Below, piece after piece: positions 8,684-17,810 of a stretch of 64,000 nt of DNA. The position numbers and the translations under genes are program-made. Below the pieces are notes generated by a model. It worked only from the letters and a program-made list of their open reading frames with translations. It ran no database searches and was not told the origin of the DNA. Position 1 is the stretch's first letter, and each line of letters opens with the position of its first letter. This DNA comes from Ensifer adhaerens (lineage in GTDB: Bacteria > Pseudomonadota > Alphaproteobacteria > Rhizobiales > Rhizobiaceae): assembly GCF_013283195.1 (NCBI RefSeq), contig NZ_JABEKT010000002.1, forward strand, positions 1,178,001 through 1,242,000. Direction: 5' to 3'.

Positions 8684-9796
8684 ATGGCAAGGATCGAGAA
8701 AATTGAACTGCGCATGGTCGATCTGCAGCCGAAGGTGAAGCGGACCGACGCGATCCAGAGCTTTGTCAGCCAGGAGACGCCGATCGTCACGATCACCGAT
8801 TCCGATGGTGCGACGGGAACCGGCTACAGCTACACGATCGGCACCGGCGGATCCTCCGTCATGCGCTTGCTCTCCGACCACCTCGTTCCGATCCTGATCG
8901 GCGAGGATGCAGATTGCATCGAGGCCATCTGGCACAAGATGGAGTTTGCCACCCACGCCACCACCATCGGCCCGATCACGGCGCTGGCGCTTGCCGCTAT
9001 CGACGTCGCGCTCTGGGACCTGCGTGCCAAAAAGCAGAACCTGCCGCTCTGGAAGCTTGCTGGCGGCGCCAAGGACAATTGCCCGCTCTACACCACCGAG
9101 GGCGGCTGGCTGCATATCGAGAAGGAAGCGCTCGTCGAAGACGCGCTTCAGGCGAAGGCCAAGGGCTTTTCCGGCTCCAAGGTCAAGATCGGCAAGCCAC
9201 ACGGATCTGAAGACTATGATCGCCTGTCGGCGATGCGCAAGGCGCTCGGCGACGGCTTCGAGATCATGACCGACTGCAACCAGGGTTTTACCGTCGACGA
9301 GGCGATCCGCCGGGCAGCACGGCTGAAGGAACTGGATCTCGCCTGGATCGAGGAGCCGCTGCCGGCCGATGATCTCGATGGCCATATCCGCCTGACGCGC
9401 TCGACCCCAACGCCTATTGCTGTCGGCGAATCCATGTATTCGATCCGCCATTTCCGCGAATACATGCAGAAGGGCGCCTGCTCGATCGTTCAGGTCGACG
9501 TTGCCCGTATCGGCGGCATTACGCCCTGGCTGAAAGTCGCGCATGCGGCGGAATCTTTCGACATTCCGGTCTGTCCGCACTTCCTGATGGAACTGCATGT
9601 CAGCCTCGTCTGTGCCGTGCCGAACGGCAAGTACGTCGAATACATTCCGCAGCTCGACGAACTGACCGAGAAGGGTATGGAGATCCGCAACGGCCGCGCC
9701 ATCGCGCCGTCGGAAGCCGGGATCGGCATCGCCTGGGATTGGGATGCGGTGAAGGCGCGCTCGATCGACGAGTTCACCCGGGAATTTGCGAAGTAG
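8684..9796 (+). CDS. Mandelate racemase/muconate lactonizing enzyme family sugar-acid dehydratase
   Basis: 370 aa enolase-superfamily enzyme. Catalytic features are visible: KVK at 166-168, metal ligands D197 (MTDCN), E223 (WIEEPL) and E249 (VGES), and the Asp-His dyad D272 (QVDVAR) and H299 (VCPHF). The KxK plus D-H set places it in the mandelate racemase subgroup, whose members dehydrate sugar acids or epimerise. It is a second acid-sugar dehydratase-type enzyme in addition to the fuconate dehydratase at 13.3 kb, so it may handle a different epimer. Its exact substrate is not readable from sequence. Confidence 0.88.
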   Translation: MARIEKIELRMVDLQPKVKRTDAIQSFVSQETPIVTITDSDGATGTGYSYTIGTGGSSVMRLLSDHLVPILIGEDADCIEAIWHKMEFATHATTIGPITALALAAIDVALWDLRAKKQNLPLWKLAGGAKDNCPLYTTEGGWLHIEKEALVEDALQAKAKGFSGSKVKIGKPHGSEDYDRLSAMRKALGDGFEIMTDCNQGFTVDEAIRRAARLKELDLAWIEEPLPADDLDGHIRLTRSTPTPIAVGESMYSIRHFREYMQKGACSIVQVDVARIGGITPWLKVAHAAESFDIPVCPHFLMELHVSLVCAVPNGKYVEYIPQLDELTEKGMEIRNGRAIAPSEAGIGIAWDWDAVKARSIDEFTREFAK

Positions 9797-9807
9797 GGGA
9801 GATCGCC

Positions 9808-10137
9808 ATGGAACGGATGGGAATGGTGATCGGGCTTCAGCCTGAAAAGATCGCCGAGTACAAGGCACTGCATGCCGCCGTCTGGCCGGAGATCCTGGCG
9901 CTGATCTCCGAATGCAATGTCACGAATTACTCGATCTTCCTCAAGGAGCCGGAAAACCTGCTGTTCGGCTACTGGGAGTATGTCGGCGAGGATTTCGCAG
10001 CCGATATGGCGAAGATGGCCGCGCATCCGAAAAACCAGGAGTGGTGGTCGGTCTGCATGCCCTGCCAGAAGCCGCTCGAGACGCGCAAGGACGGTGAGTG
10101 GTGGGCGATGATGGACGAAGTTTTCCATCATGACTGA
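9808..10137 (+). CDS. L-rhamnose/L-fucose mutarotase-like protein (RhaM family)
   Basis: 109 aa, usual length for the L-rhamnose mutarotase family. Conserved pieces are MGMVIGLQPEKIAEYKALHA, the WPEIL segment, NYSIFL and a C-terminal WWSVCMPCQ. The family interconverts alpha and beta anomers of 6-deoxy sugars so that dehydrogenases get the right form. The ATG at 9808 has a GGGGAGA ribosome site and gives the expected N-terminus. Its last 8 bases overlap the next gene. Within this island it likely acts on L-fucose or another imported 6-deoxy-hexose. Confidence 0.87.
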   Translation: MERMGMVIGLQPEKIAEYKALHAAVWPEILALISECNVTNYSIFLKEPENLLFGYWEYVGEDFAADMAKMAAHPKNQEWWSVCMPCQKPLETRKDGEWWAMMDEVFHHD

Positions 10138-11209
10138 GCAATTCGATCCGAAAAGACTGCAACAATCCTGGCCGAAGCCTGAAAAGCCGCGTCCGATCGT
10201 CATTTTCGGCGCCGGCAGCATCGTCGGCGACGCCCATCTCCCCGCCTATCGCAAGGCCGGTTTTCCCGTCGCCGGCATCTTCGATCCGGATGCCGAAAAG
10301 GCGGAAAAGCTGGCAACCACCTGGGGCATTCCGGCATTTGCGACCGAGGTCGAAGCGCTGGCGATCCCCGGTGCAATCTTCGATCTGGCGACCCCGCCTG
10401 CAGCGCACGCGGCAATCCTGTCGAAGCTGCCGATCGGCGCTGGCGCCTTGATCCAGAAACCGATGGGCGGCGATCTCGCTGCCGCGACGGAGATCCTCAA
10501 CATCTGCCGAGACCGGCAGTTGAAGGCGGCAGTCAATTTCCAGTTGCGCTTCGCGCCGATGATGCTGGCGCTGCGCGATGCGATTGCGAAGGGGTATCTC
10601 GGAAAGGTCGTCGATTTCGATGCATGGCTGGCGCTCGCTACGCCGTGGGGTCTATGGCCGTTCCTGAAAGGCCTGCCGCGTATCGAGATCGCGATGCACT
10701 CGATCCATTATCTCGACCTGATCCGCGGGCTGCTCGGCAATCCCCTGGGCGTGCATGCCAAGACGATCGGTCACCCCAATCACGATGTGGCGCAGACCCG
10801 AACGGCCGCCATTCTCGACTACGGCGACAGCGTGCGCTGCGTGATTTCGGTCAATCATGATCATGATTTCGGGCGCAAGTTCCAGGCCTGCGAGTTCCGC
10901 ATTTCAGGCACCGAGGGAGCAGCCTATGTGAAGCTCGGCGTCAATCTCGATTATCCGCGCGGCGAGCCCGACGAACTCTGGATCCGCCCGGCCGGTGGCA
11001 GCGAATGGGTGGAAGTGCCGCTTCAGGGCGCCTGGTTCCCGGACGCTTTCGGCAATCGCATGGCCAACCTGCAGCGCTTCGTCAGCGGCGAGGATGCTGA
11101 GTTGATCGGCTCTGTCGACGACGCCTGGCAGACGATGGCGCTGGTCGAGGCGGCCTACCAATCGAGCGCGCGGCCCGCAACGCCAATCGCGCCACTTCCC
11201 GGACGGTGA
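10130..11209 (+). CDS. Gfo/Idh/MocA family oxidoreductase
   Basis: 359 aa. A Rossmann start near residue 23 ([18 protein letters not shown]) and the downstream IQKPMGGDL motif (Gfo/Idh/MocA EKP-like Lys-Pro) show an NAD(P)-dependent sugar dehydrogenase fold. The C-terminal domain carries [14 protein letters not shown]. It overlaps the mutarotase gene by 8 bases, so the two are coupled. Likely role: oxidation of the sugar at C1 (the missing fucose dehydrogenase step) or of another position; this is inference from neighbours. Confidence 0.85.
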   Translation: MTEQFDPKRLQQSWPKPEKPRPIVIFGAGSIVGDAHLPAYRKAGFPVAGIFDPDAEKAEKLATTWGIPAFATEVEALAIPGAIFDLATPPAAHAAILSKLPIGAGALIQKPMGGDLAAATEILNICRDRQLKAAVNFQLRFAPMMLALRDAIAKGYLGKVVDFDAWLALATPWGLWPFLKGLPRIEIAMHSIHYLDLIRGLLGNPLGVHAKTIGHPNHDVAQTRTAAILDYGDSVRCVISVNHDHDFGRKFQACEFRISGTEGAAYVKLGVNLDYPRGEPDELWIRPAGGSEWVEVPLQGAWFPDAFGNRMANLQRFVSGEDAELIGSVDDAWQTMALVEAAYQSSARPATPIAPLPGR

Positions 11210-11211
11210 CG

Positions 11212-11658
11212 ATGTCAGAACAGACGATCCATTTCGAAGACTATGAACTCGGCCATGTCAGGCTGACCACGGGACGGACGATCACCGAGACCGACATTGT
11301 CGTGCATGCCGGACACACCGGCGATTTCTTCCCGCACCACATGGATGCGGAGTTCGCAAAGACCCTGCCCGGCGGGCAGCGGATCGCCCATGGCACCATG
11401 ATCTTTTCGATCGGCGTCGGCTTGACCGCGTCGCTGATCAATCCGGTCGCCTTTTCTTATGGCTACGATCGGTTACGGTTCGTGCGTCCGGTTCATATCG
11501 GCGACACCATCCGCACCCGCGTGACGATCTCCGCCAAGGAGGACGATCCCAAGCGGCCGAAGGCGGGGCGTGTGGTCGAACGGTGCGAAGTTATCAACCA
11601 GCGTGGCGAGGTCGTTCTTGCTGCCGACCATATCCTGGTCGTCGAACGCAAAGCATGA
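11212..11658 (+). CDS. MaoC family dehydratase/hydratase
   Basis: 148 aa hot-dog-fold protein. The hydratase motif is visible: a catalytic Asp-His region in [14 protein letters not shown] (about residues 28-41) and the [13 protein letters not shown] segment. Such enzymes hydrate enoyl-CoA esters. It lies 2 bases after the oxidoreductase and 10 bases before the SDR, so it belongs to the operon, although the fucose pathway itself has no CoA ester. The CoA-transferase at the left edge of the window could supply one. The ATG at 11212 is preferred to a GTG two codons upstream. Confidence 0.83.
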   Translation: MSEQTIHFEDYELGHVRLTTGRTITETDIVVHAGHTGDFFPHHMDAEFAKTLPGGQRIAHGTMIFSIGVGLTASLINPVAFSYGYDRLRFVRPVHIGDTIRTRVTISAKEDDPKRPKAGRVVERCEVINQRGEVVLAADHILVVERKA

Positions 11659-11668
11659 GGGGTCAACA

Positions 11669-12403
11669 ATGACAACGGGTCTTTCCGGTAAGGTCGTCCT
11701 TATCACTGCCGCTGCCCAGGGCATCGGCCGCGCCACCGCGCTTGCCTTTGCCAAGGCGGGTGCGAAGGTGCATGCCACCGATATCAACGTCGAAGCACTC
11801 GCGGCACTGGCCGCAGAAGCCGCTGTCGAGACCCATCGGCTCGACGTGCTCGATGCCGGCGCCGTCGAGGCGCTGGTTGCCAAGATCGGCCAGGTCGACG
11901 TGCTGTTCAATTGCGCCGGTTTCGTGCATGCCGGCTCTATCCTCGACATGAAGGATAGCGATCTCGAATTCGCCTTCGACCTCAACGTCAAGGCGATGAT
12001 CCGCACCATTCGCGCCGTGCTGCCGGGCATGCTTTCGCGCAAGGACGGCTCGATCATCAACATGGCTTCCGTCGCCTCGAGCATCAAGGGCGTGCCGAAC
12101 CGCTTTGCCTATGGCGTGACCAAGGCGGCCGTCATCGGGCTCACGAAATCCGTCGCCGCCGACTATGTCGCTGACGGCATCCGCTGCAACGCGATTTGCC
12201 CCGGTACGGTCGAAAGCCCGTCGCTGCAGGATCGCATGCGGGCGCAGGGCGATTACGACACGGCAAGGGCTGCCTTCATCGCCCGTCAGCCGATGGGCCG
12301 GATCGGCACGCCGGAAGAGATCGCCGATCTCGCGCTCTACCTTGCGGGCGCCACCTATACCTCCGGGCAGGCCTATGCCATCGATGGCGGCTGGACCATC
12401 TGA
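11669..12403 (+). CDS. SDR family oxidoreductase, probable 2-keto-3-deoxy-L-fuconate dehydrogenase
   Basis: 244 aa classical short-chain dehydrogenase: cofactor motif TAAAQGIG (13-20), NCAG at 81-84, catalytic S134, Y148 and K152, and the C-terminal IDGGWTI. In the characterised Xanthomonas-type fucose pathway an SDR oxidises 2-keto-3-deoxy-L-fuconate to the 2,4-diketo acid, which an FAH-family enzyme then splits. Here the SDR is directly followed by an FAH-family gene and fuconate dehydratase, so that role is the best fit. An alternative is L-fucose dehydrogenase. Confidence 0.88.
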   Translation: MTTGLSGKVVLITAAAQGIGRATALAFAKAGAKVHATDINVEALAALAAEAAVETHRLDVLDAGAVEALVAKIGQVDVLFNCAGFVHAGSILDMKDSDLEFAFDLNVKAMIRTIRAVLPGMLSRKDGSIINMASVASSIKGVPNRFAYGVTKAAVIGLTKSVAADYVADGIRCNAICPGTVESPSLQDRMRAQGDYDTARAAFIARQPMGRIGTPEEIADLALYLAGATYTSGQAYAIDGGWTI

Positions 12404-12428
12404 GCACTCATATCAGGGATAGAACATC

Positions 12429-13274
12429 ATGAAACTTCTTCGTTATGGCGCACCGGGACAGGAAAAGCCTGGCATCCTCGACGCCGGCGGCACGCTGCGC
12501 GATCTCTCGGGTCATGTTGCCGATTTCTCGGGCGCAGCTCTGGACCCCGCCAAGCTGGCGGAACTTGCCAAGCTCGACCTTGCCAGCCTCCCGGCCGTCG
12601 TCGGCAGTCCGCGCCTTGGCCCCTGCGTCAGCGGCACCGGCAAGTTCATCTGCATCGGCCTCAACTATTCCGACCATGCCGCCGAAACCGGCGCGACCGT
12701 TCCGTCCGAGCCGATCATCTTCATGAAGGCGACGTCGGCCATCGTCGGCCCGAATGACGATCTGGTCATTCCGCGCGGCTCGGAGAAGACCGACTGGGAA
12801 GTCGAGCTCGGCATCGTTATCGGCCGCAAGGCGAAATATGTCAGCGAAGCCGAAGCGCTTGATTATGTTGCCGGCTATTGCACGATCCATGATGTGTCCG
12901 AGCGTGCGTTCCAGATCGAGCGCCAGGGACAATGGACCAAGGGCAAGTCCTGCGACACGTTTGGTCCGACCGGCCCGTGGCTGGTGACGAAGGACGAAAT
13001 TCCGGATCCGCAGAACTTGCCGATGTGGCTGAAGGTCAACGGCGAGACGATGCAGAACGGCTCGTCCAAGACCATGGTCTATGGCGTTGCCTATCTCGTG
13101 TCCTACCTGTCGCAGTTCATGTCGCTGCAGCCGGGCGACATCATTTCCACCGGCACGCCGCCCGGCGTCGGCATGGGCATGAAGCCGCCGCGCTACCTCA
13201 AGGCCGGCGACGTCGTGGAACTCGGCATCGAAGGCCTCGGCACCCAGAAGCAGTCCGTGCGCGCGGACGACTGA
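12429..13274 (+). CDS. Fumarylacetoacetate hydrolase family protein, probable 2,4-diketo-3-deoxy-L-fuconate hydrolase
   Basis: 281 aa. The FAH-family catalytic core is seen in FICIGLNYSDHAAETG, the metal-binding Glu/Asp cluster in KTDWEVELGIVIG, and IISTGTPPGVGMGM near the C-terminus. Family members cleave C-C bonds of 1,3-diketo acids using a divalent metal. Next to an SDR and fuconate dehydratase, the expected reaction is 2,4-diketo-3-deoxy-L-fuconate plus water giving pyruvate and L-lactate. It starts 25 bases after the SDR stop and ends 18 bases before the dehydratase. Confidence 0.9.
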   Translation: MKLLRYGAPGQEKPGILDAGGTLRDLSGHVADFSGAALDPAKLAELAKLDLASLPAVVGSPRLGPCVSGTGKFICIGLNYSDHAAETGATVPSEPIIFMKATSAIVGPNDDLVIPRGSEKTDWEVELGIVIGRKAKYVSEAEALDYVAGYCTIHDVSERAFQIERQGQWTKGKSCDTFGPTGPWLVTKDEIPDPQNLPMWLKVNGETMQNGSSKTMVYGVAYLVSYLSQFMSLQPGDIISTGTPPGVGMGMKPPRYLKAGDVVELGIEGLGTQKQSVRADD

Positions 13275-13292
13275 TTACATATTGGAGCAAAC

Positions 13293-14570
13293 ATGACCCG
13301 CATTACCGATCTGCGCGTCTTCGATCTGCGTTTTCCCACATCGCAGAGCCTTGACGGTTCCGATGCCATGAACCCGGATCCCGATTATTCCGCGGCCTAT
13401 GTCATCCTCGACACCGATCAGCCCGGATTGGCGGGCCATGGCCTGACGTTCACGATCGGGCGGGGCAACGACATCTGCTGCATGGCGATCAAGGCCATGC
13501 AGCATCTCGTCGTCGGCAAGGACACCTCGGAGATACTCGCCAATCCCGGCCGGTTCTGGCGACACCTGACCAGCGACAGCCAACTGCGCTGGATCGGCCC
13601 GGAGAAGGGCGCCATCCATCTCGCGACCGGCGCCATCGTCAACGCGATCTGGGATCTGCTTGCGAAGGAAGCCGGAAAGCCGGTCTGGCAACTGGTTGCC
13701 GACATGTCTCCGGAAGAGATCGCCGACATCGTCGACTACCGCTACATGACGGATGTGCTGACCCGCGACGAAGCAGTCGCTATCCTCAAGCGTGCCGAGG
13801 CCGGCAAGGCGGAGCGGATCGCGACGCTGAAGAGCGAAGGTTACGCCTGCTATACGACATCGGCCGGTTGGCTCGGCTATGACGACGACAAGCTGCGCCG
13901 GCTGGCGCAGGAGGCGATCGATCAAGGCTTCAACCACGTCAAGATGAAGGTCGGCCGCGATCTTGCCGACGATATCCGGCGCCTGACCATCGCGCGGGAA
14001 GTGATCGGCCCAGACCGCTATTTGATGATCGATGCCAATCAGGTGTGGGAGGTCGGCGAGGCGATCGACTGGGTCAATCAACTCGCCTTTGCCAAGCCGT
14101 TCTTCATTGAGGAGCCGACGAGCCCCGACGACGTCGCCGGCCATCGCAAGATCCGCGAGGCCATCGGGCCCGTGAAGGTCGCGACCGGCGAAATGTGTCA
14201 GAACCGCATCATGTTCAAACAGTTCATTGCCGAGGGCGCGATCGACGTCGTGCAGATCGATTCCTGCCGCATGGGTGGCCTCAACGAGGTACTCGCCGTG
14301 CTGCTGGTGGCGGCAAAGTACGAGCTTCCGGTGTGGCCGCACGCCGGCGGTGTCGGGCTTTGCGAATATGTCCAGCACCTGTCGATGATCGACTACATCG
14401 CCGTGTCGGGCACGAAGGAGGGGCGGGTGATCGAGTATGTCGACCACCTGCACGAACACTTCCTCGATCCCTGCGACATTCGCAATGCTGCCTACATGCC
14501 GCCTTTACGCCCCGGTTTTTCCATCGAGATGAAACCGCAATCCATCGAGGATTACACCTTCCAGGGCTAG
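13293..14570 (+). CDS. fucD: L-fuconate dehydratase
   Basis: 425 aa enolase-superfamily enzyme matching the characterised Xanthomonas L-fuconate dehydratase along its length, including RFPTS..LDGSDAMNPDPDYSAAY, LTSDSQLRWIGPEKG and FVDHLHQHFLDP-like ending (here YVDHLHEHFLDP). Catalytic residues are intact: K217 and K219 (VKMKVG), metal ligands D247, E273 and E300, and the D323-H350 dyad (WPHAGG). It dehydrates L-fuconate to 2-keto-3-deoxy-L-fuconate in the cytoplasm. It closes the operon and is followed by a good terminator. This gene anchors the fucose interpretation of the island. Confidence 0.95.
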   Translation: MTRITDLRVFDLRFPTSQSLDGSDAMNPDPDYSAAYVILDTDQPGLAGHGLTFTIGRGNDICCMAIKAMQHLVVGKDTSEILANPGRFWRHLTSDSQLRWIGPEKGAIHLATGAIVNAIWDLLAKEAGKPVWQLVADMSPEEIADIVDYRYMTDVLTRDEAVAILKRAEAGKAERIATLKSEGYACYTTSAGWLGYDDDKLRRLAQEAIDQGFNHVKMKVGRDLADDIRRLTIAREVIGPDRYLMIDANQVWEVGEAIDWVNQLAFAKPFFIEEPTSPDDVAGHRKIREAIGPVKVATGEMCQNRIMFKQFIAEGAIDVVQIDSCRMGGLNEVLAVLLVAAKYELPVWPHAGGVGLCEYVQHLSMIDYIAVSGTKEGRVIEYVDHLHEHFLDPCDIRNAAYMPPLRPGFSIEMKPQSIEDYTFQG

Positions 14571-14623
14571 CCTCCCGCAAAAGCGGTATTCATATATAAG
14601 TTGAAAATTCAGACTGATGTTTG

Positions 14624-14658
14624 AAGCCGTCGCGGATTTCCGCGGCGGCTTTCTTCAT
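14624..14658 (+). terminator. Intrinsic terminator after fucD
   Basis: 12-bp stem (14624-14635 with 14640-14651, one G-U pair) around the loop ATTT, followed by a T-rich stretch (TCTTCATTT). It ends the ABC/fucose operon. Confidence 0.75.
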
Positions 14659-14748
14659 TTGGGCACCTGCCTTGCGCCATGCCGGGCCGAGGAGGTGACG
14701 ACATCGAGACATTCCGCTTGACGCTCGCGACTCATTCGTAAATAACTT

Positions 14749-14770
14749 ATTCATTCGCTTATGAATGAAT
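14749..14770. promoter_or_regulatory. Inverted repeat upstream of the TRAP operon
   Basis: ATTCATTC and GAATGAAT with a 6-base spacer, 32 bases upstream of the TRAP binding-protein ATG. It lies where a promoter would be and is a candidate operator. The regulator is unknown. Confidence 0.4.
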
Positions 14771-14801
14771 TCCGGAGGGGAGTCCGGATGAGGAGGATCC
14801 A

Positions 14802-15779
14802 ATGAAAAAGTTCGTGCTCGCGGCTGCCATGGCCGCTCTGTCCTATTGCGGTAGCGCCAATGCGCAGGAATACAGCCTGCGGTTTTCGACCTCGCAGGTG
14901 AATCCCAACGAGCCGATCGTCAAGGCGATGAAGACGTTCTCCGAGCGGGTCGAGAAGCGCTCCGAGGGGCGCATTGCCATCACCGTGATGACCGGCGACC
15001 AGCTCGGCGCGCAGAAGAAGGTCAACGAGATGGTGATGAGCGGCGCCAGCCTGCTCAGTGCCACCGACTATGGCCAGCTCGGCCAGTTCGTGCCCGATAT
15101 GTCGATCCTCGCTGGCCCCTACGTCTATCCGAGCCTCGAGGCCACAGACCGGCTGTTTGCCTCGGATCTCTACAAGGAGTTGTCCGGCAAGCTCGAGGCG
15201 CAGGGCATCAAGATCATCATGCCGAACGGCCTCTTCGGCTATCGCCACATCATCTCCAACAAGCCCGTCCGCAATCCGGCCGATCTGGCCGGCGTGACCA
15301 TCCGCGTCCCGTCGTCCCCGATCATGATGGCGACGTTCGGCAGTTACGGCGCGCGCCCGACGGAATTGCCCTGGGGCGACGTCTACAATGCGCTGCAGAC
15401 CGGCGTGGTCGATGCCGCCGAAGGCCCATTCGGCTCGATTGCCGGCGCGAAGCTGAACGAGACCCGCAAGGTGGTGTCGAAGACCGGGCACCAGATCATG
15501 TTCACCGCCTGGGTCGCATCCAGCCAGTTCTTCAACAGCCTGCCGGAAGATCTACAGAAGATCCTGCTTGAAGAAGGTCAGACGATCGCCAAAGAATTGA
15601 CGGCGATGACCCTCGAAACTGATGATGCCTATGCCAAGCAGTTGGCCGATTCCGGCGTCGAGATCGTCACCGACGTCGATGTGCCTGCCTTCGTCGAGGC
15701 ATCGCGTGTGGCCTATGACAAGGTCCCGAACATCACGCCGGGGATCTACGATCGCGTCCAGAAGGCGATGGTCGAGTAA
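14802..15779 (+). CDS. TRAP transporter substrate-binding protein (DctP family)
   Basis: 325 aa. Signal peptide MKKFVLAAAMAALSYCG with cleavage near ANA-QE, then a DctP fold. The RVPSSPIM segment holds the conserved Arg that binds the ligand carboxylate, and the adjacent PTELPWGDVYNALQTGVVDAAEG is diagnostic of the family. AGGAGG lies 5 bases before the ATG. It delivers a carboxylate solute, perhaps a sugar acid such as fuconate or lactate-like acid, to the DctQM membrane proteins encoded next. Confidence 0.94.
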   Translation: MKKFVLAAAMAALSYCGSANAQEYSLRFSTSQVNPNEPIVKAMKTFSERVEKRSEGRIAITVMTGDQLGAQKKVNEMVMSGASLLSATDYGQLGQFVPDMSILAGPYVYPSLEATDRLFASDLYKELSGKLEAQGIKIIMPNGLFGYRHIISNKPVRNPADLAGVTIRVPSSPIMMATFGSYGARPTELPWGDVYNALQTGVVDAAEGPFGSIAGAKLNETRKVVSKTGHQIMFTAWVASSQFFNSLPEDLQKILLEEGQTIAKELTAMTLETDDAYAKQLADSGVEIVTDVDVPAFVEASRVAYDKVPNITPGIYDRVQKAMVE

Positions 15780-15847
15780 GGCGGGCAACTCGCCCTCTGC
15801 TGCCAGTCTGGCGTCGACGCGAACGCCGATACTTCATCGGCAGTTAA

Positions 15848-15866
15848 TCTCACAGACCATGTGAGA
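15848..15866. promoter_or_regulatory. Inverted repeat between dctP- and dctQ-type genes
   Basis: TCTCACA and TGTGAGA separated by GACCA form a perfect 7-5-7 inverted repeat within the 160-base gap. It could be a weak hairpin or another copy of the TCTCA-type operator seen at 3274 and 4259. Confidence 0.4.
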
Positions 15867-15939
15867 CCGGCACCACCAGCCGAAAATGGGTGGCGCGCGA
15901 CGCCACCCGCACCCCTCTCTTCAAATGACCGAGGCCTCA

Positions 15940-16452
15940 ATGGAAACCTCACATCCACAGGAAGAGACCGTTCCTCTTCTCAGCCTTCGCCGCGCCGACG
16001 AGGCGATCGGCGTTGTCGCCCTTATCGTCATCGTCTTCTCCATCCTCTGGGGCGTCGTCAGCCGCTACATCTTCCCGCAGCCGGCCGCCTGGACCTATGA
16101 GCTGGCGATCATGGCGTTTGCCTATCTCGTCTTCTTCGGCGCGGTTGCCGGCGTGCGCCTGGGCACGCATGCGGCAATCGACGTGCTGGTCACGGCCTTG
16201 CCGGACACCTGGCAGAAGGCGATTGCCTGGTTCAACTACCTGCTGCTTGCCGTGTTCTTCCTGGTGATGGCGGCGTTGTTTGCCTGGCAGGCCTGGACGT
16301 CCCGTCAGGTTCACACCATTGCACTCGACCTGTCGCGCAGCCTCTCCTATGGCCCGCTCGCCTTGGCATCCGCGGGCATGTTCATCCAGCACCTGATCGT
16401 CGAGAGGCCGTGGACCGGCCGCGTGCACCGCAACGTGGAATCGCTGATATGA
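15940..16452 (+). CDS. TRAP transporter small permease (DctQ family)
   Basis: 170 aa, four predicted membrane helices; typical DctQ residues include the WGVVSRYIFPQPAAWTYELA segment between the first two helices. The ATG at 15940 is chosen because GAGG sits just upstream; in-frame ATG codons at 15925 and 15886 lack a ribosome site. It forms the membrane complex with the large permease, whose start overlaps this stop codon (ATGA). Confidence 0.9.
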   Translation: METSHPQEETVPLLSLRRADEAIGVVALIVIVFSILWGVVSRYIFPQPAAWTYELAIMAFAYLVFFGAVAGVRLGTHAAIDVLVTALPDTWQKAIAWFNYLLLAVFFLVMAALFAWQAWTSRQVHTIALDLSRSLSYGPLALASAGMFIQHLIVERPWTGRVHRNVESLI

Positions 16453-17762
16453 CCTTCTTTCATCTTGCAGGACCTTCCCTGCTCGTCGTCGTGCTCTTCC
16501 TGTTGTCGACCCCGATCACATGGGCGATGGCGATCGGTGCATTGGCCTTCTTCCTCATCAACATGGATATGATCCCGCTCGCCAATTTCGCCCAGGAAAT
16601 GGCCGAAGGCAGCCAGTCCGTGTCACTGCTGGCTCTGCCGCTGTTTGTGCTCGCCGGCTGCATCATGAACGCCTCGGGCATCACCCGCCGGCTGCTCAAT
16701 CTCGCCGACGTGCTTGTCGGCCACATGACCGGGGCGCTTGCCCAGATGTGCACGGTTCTCGGCACGCTGCTTGGCGGCCTGACGGCGTCGGCCAATGCCG
16801 ATGCGGCGATGCTGGCCAAAACGCTCGGCGTCGAGATGTCGGAGAGGGGATACAGCCGTGCTTTCGCTGCGGTCATCACCTCTTCGGCCGCCATCATCAC
16901 CAGCCTGATCCCGCCGTCGATCGGCCTGATCGTCTATGGCTTCCTCGCCGAAACCTCGATCGGTCGGCTGTTTGCCGCCGGCGTCGTGCCTGGCCTCGTG
17001 CTTGCCGGCGGTCTGATGATCACCACCTACTTCATTGCCAAGAAGCGTGGTTACAAGCCATTGCGCAAGGAGCGGGCCACGCGCGCCGAAGCGATGAAGG
17101 CGCTGGTCGACGGCCTCTGGGCGCTGTCCATCCCGGTGGTCATCTTCGTCGGTACCCGCTACGGCCTGTTCACCACTACGGAAGCCGGTGCGGTCGTCGT
17201 CGTCTATGTGCTGTTCGTTGCCGTCTTCGGCTATCGCGAGTTCACCATCCGGCAGATCCCGGAAGTGCTCGCCGAATCGGTACGCGATTCCGCTGTGGTC
17301 ATGATCATGATCTGTGCTGCGGCCGCCTTCGGGTTCTATCTCGCCTGGGAGCAGGTTCCGCAGGCGATGTCCGGCTGGCTTGGTGCTGCGACGGACAATC
17401 CGCTGCTGATGCTGTTGTTGATCAACCTGCTGCTGATCGTCATCGGCACGGCGATCGAGGGCTCGGCGGCGCTGATCATCCTGACGCCGATGCTGATCCC
17501 GATCATCGATGGCGTCGGCATCGACCGCGTGCATTTCGGTGTCGTCTTCATCACCAACCTGACGATTGCCGGCATCACGCCGCCGGTCGGTGGCCTGATG
17601 TACATTTCGTCGATGGTGCTGAAGGTTCCGATGATGGCCTATGCGCGGGAGGTGCTGCCCTATCTCGGCATGATGATGGTGCTGCTCGTGCTGCTCAGCA
17701 TGTTCCCGCAGATTTCGCTTTGGCTCCCGAACCTCGTCTACGGGACGACGGCGGTTCAATAG
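16449..17762 (+). CDS. TRAP transporter large permease (DctM family)
   Basis: 437 aa with about 12 predicted hydrophobic helices. Family markers are LPLFVLAGCIMNASGITRRL, a SANADAAMLAK loop, IPPSIGLIVYG and GITPPVGGLMYI. It is the ion-coupled transport subunit working with the DctQ-type protein and DctP-type receptor. The start overlaps the dctQ-type stop by 4 bases. A strong hairpin follows. Confidence 0.94.
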   Translation: MTFFHLAGPSLLVVVLFLLSTPITWAMAIGALAFFLINMDMIPLANFAQEMAEGSQSVSLLALPLFVLAGCIMNASGITRRLLNLADVLVGHMTGALAQMCTVLGTLLGGLTASANADAAMLAKTLGVEMSERGYSRAFAAVITSSAAIITSLIPPSIGLIVYGFLAETSIGRLFAAGVVPGLVLAGGLMITTYFIAKKRGYKPLRKERATRAEAMKALVDGLWALSIPVVIFVGTRYGLFTTTEAGAVVVVYVLFVAVFGYREFTIRQIPEVLAESVRDSAVVMIMICAAAAFGFYLAWEQVPQAMSGWLGAATDNPLLMLLLINLLLIVIGTAIEGSAALIILTPMLIPIIDGVGIDRVHFGVVFITNLTIAGITPPVGGLMYISSMVLKVPMMAYAREVLPYLGMMMVLLVLLSMFPQISLWLPNLVYGTTAVQ

Positions 17763-17766
17763 GCAA

Positions 17767-17799
17767 TTGCCGGCCGCGGCTTGAAACCGCGGCCGGCAA
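17767..17799. terminator. Bidirectional terminator between TRAP and MFS genes
   Basis: Perfect 13-bp stem, TTGCCGGCCGCGG (17767-17779) with its complement at 17787-17799, 7-base loop. It lies between convergent genes and can serve both strands. Confidence 0.75.
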
Positions 17800-17810
17800 G
17801 GACAAGCTCG

